Origin: Congeria kusceri
Lineage: Eukaryota > Mollusca > Bivalvia > Myida > Dreissenidae
Direction: 5' to 3'
DNA length: 64,000 bases
Assembly (NCBI GenBank): GCA_027627225.1
Contig: CM051033.1
Location: 14,274,058-14,338,057 of the forward strand
Shown here: positions 11,161 through 23,387 of the stretch, one piece after another
How positions within the stretch are numbered: position 1 is the stretch's first letter
Layout: each line of letters opens with the position of its first letter
Notes under the pieces: model-generated
What the model was told of the DNA's origin: nothing
Seen by the model: only the letters and a program-made list of their open reading frames with translations
Database searches by the model: none
Translations under genes and position numbers: made by a program

Positions 11161-13151
11161 TTATTGGACGAAATTGATCATAATTTTTCGTCTGTTAAAA
11201 GCATGGTATGTATATTTACAAAGGTTTAATATAGTTTTATAGCTTTTAGATTTAAATAAATTTATAAATTTGACCATACTGGGCTTAGTATAATAATATT
11301 TACTAATATATTTTTTACGAATATCTATATACAGTGGGCAGATACATATAAAATGGTACTCGTCCTCAATATCATTTTTATTACAAAAAGTACAATATCT
11401 GTTACAATGTTCGATTCTGTTATTACCATGACGTCCTGTTTCGATTTTTAATTGGTGAGATGACAATCTCAATTTGGATAATACAATGCGATATCTTAGT
11501 GGAACTTTATCAAGGTAACATTCAAATTCATAGTCAGTTTTAAACAATTTATACGTGCACATAGATCTACTAATATTTATGGCTGTATACCACGATTGTT
11601 TGAATTGATCGTGTAGTCTTTGTTTAAATTCTATATGGAAACTTTTCTCGTTAACTGAATGCGGTGTAATCCAAACATATGAAAATCCATTGCTATCTAA
11701 CAGAGACTTAACATCAGTTAGCCAGTTAGATTTGCCTTTGTTAAAATCATCTAGCAACGCTTGGTACAAGCGATTAATAATAATATTGTGACTATTTAAT
11801 AACTTTAGCCAGTATTTTATTATGCGTGTGTGTCTATTGATATGAAGTGGGAATCGGCCAAGTTCACCGTATATTGCCATTGTACATTTAGATTGTTTAA
11901 CTTTAAGAAGATTTTTACAAAATTTCAAATGAATTCGCTCTACTTTTGTGGATTTGCCAAATCCCCATACTTCGCAACCATAACTCAAAACTGATCCTAC
12001 AAATGCGTCAAATAATTGACATATGGTACTAGATTTTAAAAGGGCTGTTTTGATATTACTCATAAGAGTATTAAGAGCTTTCAGTCCTTTACCAGAAATG
12101 GTTTCGCAATTCAGAACGAAGCTACCTGTATAATTAAAAACAGTTCCTAAATAGTTAAAATCATCTACAACTTCTAACGGGATATTATTGTAAACCCATT
12201 TTTCTTCATGTTTAAGGACCTCGTTTTCTAAATACTACGACTTTGCTTTTGTCGGGGTTAACCTCAAGTCCCCATGAATTACAGTAAATTTGTAGACGAT
12301 TTAGACTGTGTTGGAGATCTGCTGCAGTTTTCGCGAGGATAACCATATCATCTGCAAATAGCATCAAGATAAAAGTCAAATCATCTATCGATAGGCCACT
12401 ATTAATATCATCACAGTGGAATAATTCGAGATCTTCTAGGAAGAGAGAAAATAGTATCGGCGACATTACTTCGCCTTGTTTTAAACCTACAGCGACTTCG
12501 AAGAATTCAGAATATGAGCTACACCCTTTTATACAAGCTTGCACTTTCGAGTACATATCCCTTATTACCCGTAAAGTTTTGCCTCTCAGGCCTATTTTAA
12601 ATAATTTATACCACAAACCATTTCTATATATACTGTCAAAGGCCTTTTTAAAGTCAACAAACGCACACGCTAGTCTCCCATTTTAATTTAATACTTTACT
12701 TATAATTGCATTTAAAACAAATATAGCATCTACGGTGGAACTCCCTTTTTTGAAACCAAATTGTGCATCACTTATTATATTATTATCGGCCGCCCACTTC
12801 GAAACACGTTGATTAATAATACCAGTGAATATTTTGGAAAAGCAGCTATTCAACGTAATGCCTCTATAATTATTAGCATCATTAGGGTCACCTTTCTTAA
12901 AAATAGGTACAACTAGTCCGTTCATCCACGATTCTGGGTAGATACCAGAGTTAAGGATACCATTAAAAATATCAACTAAGTGTGAAGCTAAAATATCACA
13001 TGATTCAATAAAGTATTCATTAAGAAGTTGATCCGCAGCAAAAGATTTGTTGCTCTTCAGGTTATATATAACGGATTCCACTTCTTGTATTGTAACTGGT
13101 ACATCTAGTTCATCAAAGATACAATCAACATCAACATTATCATGATTATTA

Positions 13152-13185
<34 letters not shown>

Positions 13186-14640
13186 CATTATTAATGCTAC
13201 AGAAATGCTCAGCTTCTTCATTATGGACATTTGGAAAGTTGATGCTTAAATTAGAGAAATGTTTAAAAAAAATCTTCATTGCTGATTTTATTATTATTAC
13301 AACCATTAGTTTTATTATTTCGAAAATGTTTCCAAAAATCTTTAGGTTTAGAATGTCGTAAGCTTTCATTTTTTTTCATCTTCTTCTTATCGCAGAGGCG
13401 CTTTTTGCGCTTAACTAATTTTTTATAATCTCCCTTAGATTTTATCATGTCCTGTCTATTAATATCACTTTTATGGCAGTTATAATTATTCAAGGCTCTA
13501 ATATAAGTTTGCTTTGCTTCAATGCATTCTGCGTCGAACCAATCAGATTTGTTGGAAACACTTTTACAATTATAAGCACTATTATGATCAGTCATGATTT
13601 TACAAAAAAGTGGGTCAGCAACATCTCGTATTTCTTTGGTAAAATTACTTATACAATTGTTAACAGATTCCCTATCACCAAAATTGGTATTCAGTGTTAA
13701 GCAATTAAGTGTAGGCAATTTTGATATAATGCCACGTCTAAATTCATTCCTCAGACTTTCATCCCATTTAATACTAATTCGTGTGTAATTGTCGTCATTA
13801 CTATATGACACAGTGTCACAGTTAATGAGAAACGAGATTGATGCATGATCCGACCATTCGTTAAACGGGTTCACACAGAAATTGTTCAATTTACCAAAGT
13901 AACATTCACTCAACACTAGGTAATCAATAACACTCGATCCTGATGAGCAAGCATAAGTAAAATTTCCAATATTATAATCGTTTCCAAGCCTTCCATTAGC
14001 AATTCTCATGCAGTTCGACTTACATAAATCAAGCAATTTAATACCAAAATTATTATGGATTTTGTCCATTGAAACTCGTTTGATTGGTCTATCCGGTTCA
14101 TATTCATCGTTATCGTAATCTATAATTGGTTTGTCACAGGTAATATAATCTGTTTTATCCCCGTTTCCGACCCTGGCGTTAAAATCTCCCGTTAAAAATA
14201 CATTTCCACGAGTTTCAAATGCACAAATATCGCTTTGCAATAAGTCAAATAAATCAACGTTTATAAAATTATACATAGTTGACGCTTCAGGCCAAATATA
14301 AATTCCTGCTACGTAAATATCATCAGACAGATTAAAAAAGTTTTTATCTATTTTCAACCAGATAATTGTATCAAAGTGATTTTTAACAATTGTAATACCT
14401 TTGCAAAATTCGTTTCTTATATACAAAACTACACCCCCACTACATCGTTTAGCTTTTTTATTTTGAGTTTTCCTATAAAAATTGTAACATTTATATTGAT
14501 TCAAATCAAATTTAGATTTTTTATTGCCCCATGATTCAAATAAAAAAATGATATCATATTTACAAATAAGGTCAGTAAAAGCACTATCCTCTAGTTTCGT
14601 TCTACTAAGACCATGAATGTTCCATGCCAGTACAGATAGT
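11161..14640 (-). pseudogene. LINE ORF2: APE endonuclease + reverse transcriptase, frameshifted
   Basis: On - the reading starts near 14640 with LSVLAWNIHGLSRTKLED (endonuclease N-terminus) and continues through FLTGDFNARVG and GSSVIDYLVLSE to 13263. The frame changes at a run of 8 A (13265-13272 on +), and the next frame carries ANNYRGITLNSCFSKIF and AQFGFKKGSS. A stop, TAA at 12685-12683, precedes FVDFKKAFDS in the same frame. GLKQGEVMSPILFSLF and FADDMVIL, the catalytic pair of the reverse transcriptase, follow. Another frameshift near 12212-12216 leads to the C-terminal part (SYGCEVWGF, then a Cys/His cluster CTFCNKNDIEDEYHFIC). So there are two frameshifts and one stop. The element cannot be autonomous. 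Confidence 0.85.
13144..13196. repeat. (ATT)n microsatellite inside LINE ORF2
   Basis: A run of ATT triplets with a few substitutions is in frame with ORF2 on - and would read as about 14 successive asparagines between the endonuclease and reverse transcriptase. It is probably post-insertion expansion. Confidence 0.85.
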
Positions 14641-14657
14641 CCGCCATCGTCGCGCCT

Positions 14658-15149
14658 CTAGACTCTACCTGTAACTTCCGGAACCCTGACGCTCTGTTTC
14701 CGAACACCGTCTACCACCAGGGAGTCGTAGGCTAACCATGCATTATGTCCCTTTTTCTTAGCCTCTTTTAGTTCCGGGATGAGGGCTCGACGCCGGGCAG
14801 CAATTTCCGGCGGAAACTGCTCGTGCATGTAGAACCCAGTTTTATCGATCTCCTTGCGGCGGCTGCGGACCATCTCTCTGTCTTTGAACAGGGTGAATTT
14901 GGCGACTATCTTCCTCGGCTGGCCGCATTTATGGCCGTAAGTTGCGTTACCCATTCGATGCACACGCTCGAACTTAATGTCGTTTACAATGTCCTGTGCA
15001 ATTATCAACTTCTGAACCAAAAATGACCTTATTTCGGCTTCCGTATGCTCATGCCTTTCGTTTGGTACTTCCGGTAATAAGAAGCCGTAATGTAAATCAT
15101 TATGAGCACGTAGCATCAATATTTTACCATAGTGCGCTTGCTGGTTCAA
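14658..15149 (-). pseudogene. LINE ORF1 protein, C-terminal fragment
   Basis: This 163-codon frame contains FERVHRMGNATYGHKCGQP followed by KIVAKFTLFKDREMVRS. These match the RRM-like and C-terminal domains of LINE ORF1 RNA-binding proteins, in which the HRxG and KxTxxKDR-type motifs are usual. The N-terminal coiled coil is missing and there is no convincing ATG; the open frame simply begins at the truncation. The stop lies about 10-20 bases upstream of the ORF2 endonuclease coding start, the usual ORF1-ORF2 order. Confidence 0.7.
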
Positions 15150-16077
15150 GCATATTAGACCCGATTAGTCTCTGCATACCGCCTATGTGCTGTCGGCTTG
15201 GATGCACCATGGATCGCATACTGGCCAATGTGACTAAAAGCCACAATCTTATAGCACACTGAGGAGATGAAACTTGACCTACGCCTCTGTTGGTCGCAAG
15301 TGTTTCTAATAGCCATGGGTCGTACCAATTTTCGATGTGAAATGGCATGTATGTTATTGTTTTCGGTAATGATCAGCTTCGGTTTCAGATCGTATTAAGT
15401 GTGTTGGGTGATATCTAGTTAAAATACTACCAGAAAAAGCCACGGTTATTCGTGAAAATGAATAAGCTTATCATACAAACCATTAATTTCAGAAAGGCAG
15501 TTCAAGACGAATGTGGCTACAATGCTGGGGTTGTTGTTCGAAACTGCTACATTCAACCATAGAATGCGACGTGAGAACCTTCAAAAGAGGAATAGATGTT
15601 TAACCACATAATTATTATCAATTCTTTGATAACAATATTTCTGTCAAGTAGTTGATATTGTTATCTTTCTACATTCTCGTTATCATTGTATTTATTACAT
15701 GAATTAATTTGCTCTAGTGTGTACTAAATGCATTCAGAGCGGTCACGTGGTGCACACATGTAAACACCTATGGCATTTCGTTACGAGGAAAACTGACGAA
15801 CATTATTTTGTTCTTGTATACTATAAAGATGCAAGAATTGTCATTATGCATTGTCTTGAAGTAAACTAATCCATTACCCATCAATGGCACCATGAATTGG
15901 AAATCAATATCGTTTGAGTTTATCATAACCATCAATGTGATTAAGATAATTTGGTCCTTTGTTTACGTAAGTTCTTCGGTCTATTACTCGGTTTCGCCTT
16001 CTAGCGACTCCTGAAGGATCGAGCCTTCGTAAAATGGATGACACCGTGTGCCTATTAAAGGAAACATGAGTAGACCA
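15150..16077. other. Unassigned region right of the LINE
   Basis: An open frame of 74 codons on - (15124-15348) overlaps the LINE truncation point and has no family I recognise. I searched here for the missing first catalytic-Asp exon of the integrase-core gene and could not identify it. Nothing else is supported. Confidence 0.4.
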
Positions 16078-17071
16078 TTGTACGGTAGCAAAGAGGTGAC
16101 ATCGTATGATTTTTAACTTAGTATGTCGTGTCCACGACTTAATTTATCTTGTGGCCACGAGTTAGTAAGTCGTTGATTCACGATGTGTCTAGTATATACA
16201 AAATAACGAAATAAATACATGCACTTACATTTTCGTCCATCTGCTTTTAATTTAAGGATTATCAAAGATTGTAAGTATAGAAAATGAAATCAAAGTACCT
16301 TAAAGTGGACATAACGATACATTATCGTTCAGCAGAAACTAGTAATATACAAAATGCATAATATTGTATGAACCTATAGCTTGCTATTTCAAGGAAAATA
16401 TTCAGTTGCTTCAAAATACCGTTATGAGTATCATTTTGTATCCTAACACTAACATTTTTAGCATTCTTGGTTGACTTGAAAGGTTTTAATTTAGAGTCTG
16501 TTCCAAACGCTAGTTATTGATTAACTAATCAGTAAGGTCAGTAAGGTTTCAAAGAACTTTGTCAAGTGTCACCCAGGTACACGAATTTGCTTTCCGTTGC
16601 CGTAGTATGTTTTTGGTAGACCCATATTATTTTAAAACATCTAAAACAGAGCCACTCAGGATTAGTTCCTGCGGAGTAGTTTAGTTAAAGTTCAGGAGGT
16701 TCATTTGAAGAAATTGTTGTACGCGCAAAAGCTAAAACAAAAAGCGCTATTTGCACAGTAGAAATGACAGAGTTTGGATATTTTAATTAGTAAATGAGCA
16801 TACAGTTATGATTATTTCGTAAATGTGTTGATATTCGAATATAACCTAAACGCATAAACAAATGGCTTTATTTCAAATTTTCAAATAATGTCGATTGTTA
16901 TGACCTTATTAATAACCCTTTTAAATGAACGTTTGATGAAGTAAACTAAGTCGTGGCTACTCCTTTCCACGACTTAATTATATCGTAACAATGACTAACT
17001 TGTTGCAACGAGATAATTAAGTCGTGGCCACGAGTAAAATCCTCTCATGTCACGATTCTGCTACCGTACAA
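16078..17071. mobile_element. Non-autonomous DNA element with TTGTACGGTAGCA ends
   Basis: TTGTACGGTAGCA begins at 16078 and its complement TGCTACCGTACAA ends at 17071. Inside both ends lies GTGACAT, and then copies of AAGTCGTGGCCACGA / TCGTGTCCACGACTTAA, so the subterminal parts contain further inverted repeats. No transposase frame occurs in the 994-bp interior. I did not find a convincing target-site duplication. Confidence 0.65.
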
Positions 17072-18110
17072 TTTAGTGTAACAAACAAAATAATATAATG
17101 GACCCATAAACGAACTTAATTTATAACAGGCCAACAACTTCTTAAATTTACCAAAAGTTACATGTTCTCTTTACAATTGAGCAAACTATCATCGCCTTAA
17201 TATCCCAACGGATTTGTATTGATAATTTAATTTTAAATGTCTCGAAACCATGTTCGTAGCTTAGACTTTTCTTCATAATTGTATTTGAATGTTAACTTTT
17301 GAAGTGGATATCCTCGGAACGGAAATTTCACTTAAATTATAATTGAGAACAACGATAACTTGTTATGTTTATCCACATATTTAAATATTGTTTTGCTGTT
17401 GAAACATTACAAAGATAGAGGGTAAATGTGTCTTTTGATACCGTGTTTTTATATTTTTTAATCTGGTAATAAAAAAAAAATTACGAAAAGAAAATGCAAA
17501 ATGTTTCTAAAATATATATTTAAAAAAAAAATGGCCGAAGTAGAATGTTTTGAAAAAATATTACCGCATATAAATTTTAATGTTTACTTAAATTTATGAT
17601 AATATGGCTAAAGTAATAAATTATATGAAAAAAATCAACAAAGAAAAAGACTTGTTGTCCTGTTATACCTTAAGGACAACTGTTCTAAACCATGATGTTT
17701 GCTTAATTGGAGACTTGAATGTAGAATCACGCTGACATAAGAGTTTTAAGTAAAGTATCGCTTAAACATTTTCATAAAATGTAGTTTCATTTCAAAACAC
17801 AGTATTGTACCTTGGCACAACAATTCCGTGCGCTGAAGCCAAACGTCGAGTCATACTTCTATAGCCAAGTGTAGCACCACTCCCTTGAAGTTCAGACAGT
17901 AAAAAATGTATTTTTCATACACTAATTTTACAGTAACAAATGTTCATTTATATTTAATAAAAAACAACAACGATGCGCTTCGTGTAAGATTAATACAAAC
18001 TAATCACTGAAGGTGATGAATAATCCCCTCACACCACTTTGTCGCAGGACTATACACGTATTTTGGTTTGATAAAGCTGTAACTATCAATCATCCTGCAA
18101 AGTGTCATAT
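17072..18110. other. AT-rich, nothing recognised
   Basis: Long A and T runs dominate (for example 17468-17535). I see no coding, RNA or clear repeat signal in this stretch. Confidence 0.4.
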
Positions 18111-18665
18111 AATTTTAGCCAGTAGTAAAAACCAAGGGCTATAACTCTGGAAACAATATTGCAAGCGAAACCTGTTAGCACAATATTGTCTTGTCTTTAC
18201 ACTGAAAATGAAGAAGAAAATGAAGTGCCGCAGCTCTGTGAAAAAATCCTAGTTTCATCTCTTGGCTGGCGTCATGCAGAGCTAGGATTGTAATCAATCA
18301 TTTCTATCATGTTTCGTTCAATTCTCGCCAATGAGTTTGGAGTGCGCACAAAATTCTGTATACACAACTACTACTTCAATATGTTTATTGCATAAGATAA
18401 ATCATATATGCTTACAGCAATTGTACAATTGAATATATAACGCATGTATGGATAGACATTAATTGATTTGATATACACTATAATGATATAATACAAAGGG
18501 CCATAACTCGGTAAAAATGATAAGTCCGAAACTTGTTTGCGCCATGCACAACTAGGCTTGGTATCAATAATTTCTGAAAAGTTTCATCAAATTCCAGCAA
18601 GGGATTTTGGAGAAATTGTGTCTACATGCAGGCAGGTAGGCGTTTAAGCTCAAACCTGCCCTTAC
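18110..18665. repeat. Two diverged copies of a GGGC(T/C)ATAACTC repeat
   Basis: AAGGGCTATAACTCTGG near 18133 and AAGGGCCATAACTCGG near 18497 each lead into a segment with GGCGTCATGCAGAGCTAGG or GCGCCATGCACAACTAGG, then TTTCATCAAATTCCAGCAA or a variant. The two units are about 364 bp apart and belong to one interspersed family. Confidence 0.6.
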
Positions 18666-21150
18666 AACTTCTTTTTGCGGAGTGTGTAATTATATTATCA
18701 TAATAATTATAATACTTGCTCTACCGAAGGGGTACGAATATTCGGCCAATGTTTGAGCCTTTTAGAAAACATGTCTTAATATTACCATTATATAATCAGA
18801 TCCATTGTCAGGCCTGTACAATTTCAGTAGATATTTTAAGGGTAAGGGTAAGGAAAGTTCTTTTTTCTTTATGAATAAATCAAACTCATACATTTTACTT
18901 GTTGTCGTAAATTTAAAACTTGAAATTGCGCCAATGAATTTAAAATGGATATACATCTACATGGCATTGTCACTAGATAAATTACTACATTCATTATGTA
19001 AGGCAAATGTAAGTGTTTCTAATTAAAACCGAGGTTAATTTAGGCTAAAATTAAACAGAGAATGTTTCTTTGGAATAACAGGGCCCATCCTAGAAGGCGA
19101 TTTTGACATTTGATTTTAGTCTCCCTTAGTATCATGATTTATCCTGTTTTGAACTTAGGGAGAAGTTTTTTCGTATATGTTTTATAGCAAATGTTGATAT
19201 TTGGTTAAAACTACTCCCTACAATTTGCAAAAACTTCTCCCTTTTCCAAGAGTCTAGGTTGAGCCCTAAACCACATTTGTTGAAAGACCCTAGGCCCAAC
19301 CTATTTTGGCGAGCTTCAGGTCCTGGATCTATTTCTTTGCCCACTTTTTACAATAAGTCCTTCACGTTTACTTTAACTTATATCTTTAATACTATTGTTT
19401 TACACACAACTTAATACTTTGCTATCTATCACAAGCTAGTCAAGCACATTTGTAATGGAACAGGGCATACAACTGAATTCCCATCAAACAAGAATGAAAT
19501 ATCCATCTAACGACTCATCCCAAAAACATGGGTCAGATAATAACAAACAATATTCAATTTTAAAAAGGGCATTCGAAAAATTATTGATTATAAAAATAAA
19601 GCAACACAATGGCTAAAAATTCTTCAATGACAAATACCTATCATTAACTAGACGATGATCAATTGTACCCAAGAAATAACCGTTAAAATAAACAAAAAAA
19701 ACTATGTCTTTCCTTAACCGGTATACATACGCGCTTAGTGATTCCCTACTACTTACAGACATATTAGCGGTAAGTGATTAGATATGTAGTAAATAAATAC
19801 TAAATTGGTTGTTAATTGTTTTTCTCATAATATCAAGACAAAGTATAACATAAAATAGCTATTATAAACTGCACGTGGCATTTCAGCTGTAAGCGGATCT
19901 ACTTTCGGTTTGTATACTAAACGATGACTATTGTCTAATAAACAAATATTAAAACATCTGCATTTGGTCGATAATAAGTAAGTTTTATCATTTATGGCCT
20001 ATATAGCAAAACCTTTTAAAAAGCATAGCGAGTGTATGCATATTTAAAAATAAAACTTTTGTTGACATCGCTCTGCAGTAGAATGCTGCCTCAAATTTAT
20101 AGAGTGTAACTCCCTGTGCAACTGGCGCATGCTAGAAAATATAAATAGGATTAAGGTCAAGATTGAGGTCATTAATTGAAATACATTTTCATTTTCCTGG
20201 CCATTCTATGTTTTCGAACTATCCAGCATTGTAGGGTGACCATACTAAAAAAATTAGGCAAAAATCAATGAAGATTGAAAAGGATTGCATACAAATGAAA
20301 AATCGTATTTAAATCAGTTACATAGTCCTTCAAGACTATGTAAAACCTGACTATCAGTAATGTTATAATGCAGATATAAGCATTATGTGCATTTTAAAAC
20401 GAAGGTAGCTAATAAAATAAATCCATATTGTGTTAATACCTTTTTCAACCCTCACATTTGGAAATATTATGTAGCGCAACCATATACACTTATCTGCATT
20501 TGTTCATTATCACATAAAAAAAACTAATAATTTCTCGTTATCTACTATATGATATTATACAATAATTACAGTTTATCATCATCAAAAGAAAGTTGCAATT
20601 CCGCTTTATTAGTTTGTGTATTGAAGTCAAATGCATATATATGTGTATGCAAATTGTACATATCTTAGTGTGATTCCATGGCAGCAATGCAGAATGATTA
20701 GCAGCAGCTCATCATAGGTGTATCCAGCAAAGAAATGATCGCGAATTAGATTACCCATTAATATATGTTAAGGACATCAGAAAACAAAACATTTGCAAGA
20801 TGCATTAAATGATAGCTTTATATATGTGACAAATAAACGAGTAGGGCTATGTAACTCGAACATTAAATTTGCAGAATGTACATGTATATCACATATTTAG
20901 CCATGATAAACACCAGTTGATCTGGTTTCGCCTGTTACTGTTACTTCTAGCCATACATACAAACTGCATGCGAAAACTATTATTGGACAAAAGAGTCACG
21001 TGTTATGTTTTGTTCACAATCTCATTGATTCAAAAGATACAGAATGCAAGAATACCTCAAGAATATATTTCTATTTTAAATATCTATTCATAAAACTAAC
21101 ACGAAATCAAAAGGATATAATCCCCAAGTACTTCGCCATGTAATGACCTC
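18666..21150. other. No gene recognised
   Basis: Short open frames occur but have no signature or splice context. At 19130-19350 AACTTAGGGAGAAG, ACTACTCCCTAC and AACTTCTCCC recur, which suggests an old repeat. I see nothing else. Confidence 0.35.
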
Positions 21151-21194
21151 CATGTTAGGTTGTTTTCTTCCATAGTTGAAAAAAGCAGCCAAAA

Positions 21195-21545
21195 CGAAAG
21201 GACGACAAATATCTTAATTGTCGTATCGGCGCGCTTATTTGTCGTTCTGGCGTGTTGTCGTTTTGGCACCCTTCAAACCCGCCAGAACGCCAGAACGACA
21301 AATCTGAGGCGCCAACACGCCAAATAAGGACCGCCATAACGAGATAATTTAAGTGTCGTGTTGTCGTTCTGGCGCGTACAAATTGGTCGTATTGTCGCCC
21401 TTATTTTATCGTTGTGGCGCGTTGGCGCGTTAGAAGGCCGCCAACACGCCGTCACGCCAGAACGATAAATATGCGCGCCAATACAACAAATCAGGTATTT
21501 GTCGTTCTGGCGTGTTGTCGTGTTGGCGCCAACACGCCAAAACAA
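21195..21545. repeat. Cluster of GTCGTTCTGGCG / CGCCAGAACGAC words in both orientations
   Basis: TTTGTCGTTCTGGCG, GTGTTGTCGTTCTGGCG and the complements CGCCAGAACGACAAA and GCGCCAACACGCC alternate through about 350 bp. The region is GC-rich compared with its AT-rich flanks and could fold into several alternative hairpins. I read it as a foldback or nested palindromic repeat. Open frames on - here are a by-product of the repetition. Confidence 0.6.
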
Positions 21546-21879
21546 CATGGCAGAAATCAGCCACCATAGAGAACGAATATAATATTATGTTCTTGACATA
21601 CAATGAGAAAATATGTTCATAATTATGTTCAGTTCTAGAGTGTATGTCGAAGATATGATTATAACTTTATTTTAACCGCTTATGTAAACAGTCATGTACA
21701 TTTTAATCCCCAAAAGAATGCAACAGTTGTTGATTTGCATTAAACCATTGTTGTAAGTTTGCATTCCCTAAAAATATAAAATTTGCCAAATTCTATTGGC
21801 ATTCAATTTTCCCGCTGCATAATTATCGCAATAAATCTAGGTCAAAAGTGATCTTAGACAGCTACGCCAAAAAAACTTT

Positions 21880-21955
21880 TCACCAGCAGGACTCGAACTT
21901 ATGACCATTGGTTCAAAAATACCGCACCGCGCTTTTACCACCTGAGCCATTTATT
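21880..21955 (-). repeat. tRNA-like sequence (SINE head or tRNA relic)
   Basis: On - the sequence reads GGCTCAGGTGGTAAAAGCGC, a good A box, followed about 35 bases later by AGTTCGAGTCCTGC, a good B box. The T stem pairs poorly and I could not define a clean anticodon arm, so a working tRNA is unlikely. A tRNA-derived SINE fragment is the simplest reading. Confidence 0.5.
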
Positions 21956-22534
21956 CATATCTATGGTAGTGGATATATACCAATACAAACATTCACTGTA
22001 CCAGTGCAGTGAGTTATCATTTCAATGTTGTTACCTCGCGTGTATATGATTTACCTATGTGTGGGACATACCATTAGAGTACATGGTCACGTCTCAATGT
22101 GCACTGTTTATGTATAAATATCGCTGCTTGAAAGCAAGAAGGTGCTATCAGCACTCTTTGTACATATGATGTTGACACCTTCTGGCTTTCAGGGGACGAT
22201 CGATGTTTCTTTAATCTATAAAACATATTATACGGCTACGCACTTAACACATATTCCAAATTGTGTGTCTTTCTTCGATTTGCAACTCATTTTTCTCCCT
22301 TATTATTTTGCTGTATGTATATTTATATGAAAGTTACCATGACGTTAATATTTTGCTGTATGTATTTTTAGACGTAAGTAACGTATACGTTAAGTAACGT
22401 ATGCAAAACCATTTTTGCAACTAATGCAAATTTACTATATTATTATCAATAATCTCTAACACTATATAATTTAAAGTGATAAAGAGACGTGCATTACTAT
22501 AAGACCACGATTATGTTGTTATAAATATGTTGCT

Positions 22535-22712
22535 ATATTTCTAACACTCAGATAAAAACTCAGGTAGTGTTTTTAACACTCAATTTCTAATGTTTTTTCA
22601 TGTAAAGACGTCAAAACAGGAAATTGTAACTGTATGTATGTATATGTAACTAACACTGTTTGAACTCATGAGTATACTTATTGTTCAAAATAAAGTTTCT
22701 TCTTCTTCTCAA
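22535..22712 (+). mobile_element. Possible 3' tail of a LINE or SINE
   Basis: The stretch ends GTTCAAAATAAAGTTTCTTC followed by CTTCTTCT. An AATAAA close to a short trinucleotide tail is what many non-LTR 3' ends look like. There is no coding remnant, so this is tentative. Confidence 0.3.
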
Positions 22713-22814
22713 TGTACAAATACCACCCTTAAAACAATATAGTTTTGCATAATAACTGTTCGGATTAAAACTGACATTTTTCCCGTCGTTGATTGTAAAC
22801 AGCCTCGTTATCAG

Positions 22815-23163
22815 TAAGGCCATACCAATTTGATTCTATGTTTAGCGTCCTCTGTCTGGTAGGTTTTTGGATGCATGAACGAATAAAAAGAAAACAATTA
22901 TGATAATGTGAAAAATCAATCTGGAAAGCGTAATAAAATTGGAAAAAAAGAAAAACATGGACTTTTAGGTGCTTTTACTAATATTTGTAAAATATAGCGT
23001 GCAACTAGTTAATTTACACAGTTTAAATACTGTGTTACAGTAGGTTCCCAATATGTAGATTATATATAACAGTTTTGCAAGTAAAGCTTGTACCACTGCC
23101 ATGTTGGTAGGTTTCGTAAAATCATGTGGACGCTAAACAAAAAATCAAATTTGCATGGCCTAA
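22815..23163. mobile_element. MITE with about 35-bp terminal inverted repeats
   Basis: The left end has AAGGCCATACCAATTTGATT then TTTAGCGTCC. The right end, read on -, has TAGGCCATGCAAATTTGATT then TTTAGCGTCC. The ends match over about 35 bp with few differences. TA lies at both borders, compatible with a TA target-site duplication of a mariner-like element. The interior has no coding sequence. Confidence 0.7.
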
Positions 23164-23387
23164 ATTGAACGCGTTTGGTTACAACTCACAAACCCCCCGT
23201 GATTATTATGATTCTCAAATCGTGCAGCTTACGATGCATCACTGTAAAAAGTATTCCCTTTATGAGGCCCGTCCTGGTCTTTTCGGATTTGTTTCACATT
23301 TGTAATTTTGCGGTTTTGCGATTTAATGGGTATTGTAACAACATGATTTCGCCTTGTGTTTTGGTTACATTTTTTGAGTGGGCGATA

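Larger units (their letters stand above)
10829..15149 (-). mobile_element. 5'-truncated, decayed LINE (non-LTR retrotransposon)
   Basis: The 3' end carries a short tail of about three TTCTG units (10834-10850, as read on -) preceded by AATAAA-like sequence. Going upstream on - come an ORF2 in several broken frames (11161 to about 14640) and the end of an ORF1 (14658-15149). ORF1 lacks its N-terminus, so the copy is 5'-truncated, which is usual for LINE insertions. The endonuclease and reverse transcriptase style suggest a Jockey/CR1-group element with an APE endonuclease; I did not resolve the clade. The element lies on the same strand as the integrase-core gene and just upstream of its exon A. 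I found no clear target-site duplication. Confidence 0.8.

Noticed and set aside
15124..15348. 74-codon - strand open frame considered as the first catalytic-Asp exon of the integrase gene
   Set aside because: A weak HIGGMQRLI resemblance to the family HIDG motif lacks the Asp and the neighbouring conserved residues. It overlaps the LINE truncation point.
21880..21955. Functional tRNA gene
   Set aside because: A and B boxes are good, but the T stem and anticodon arm do not fold properly. The sequences at 37048 and 43258 are SINE heads; the one at 40725 lacks an anticodon arm.
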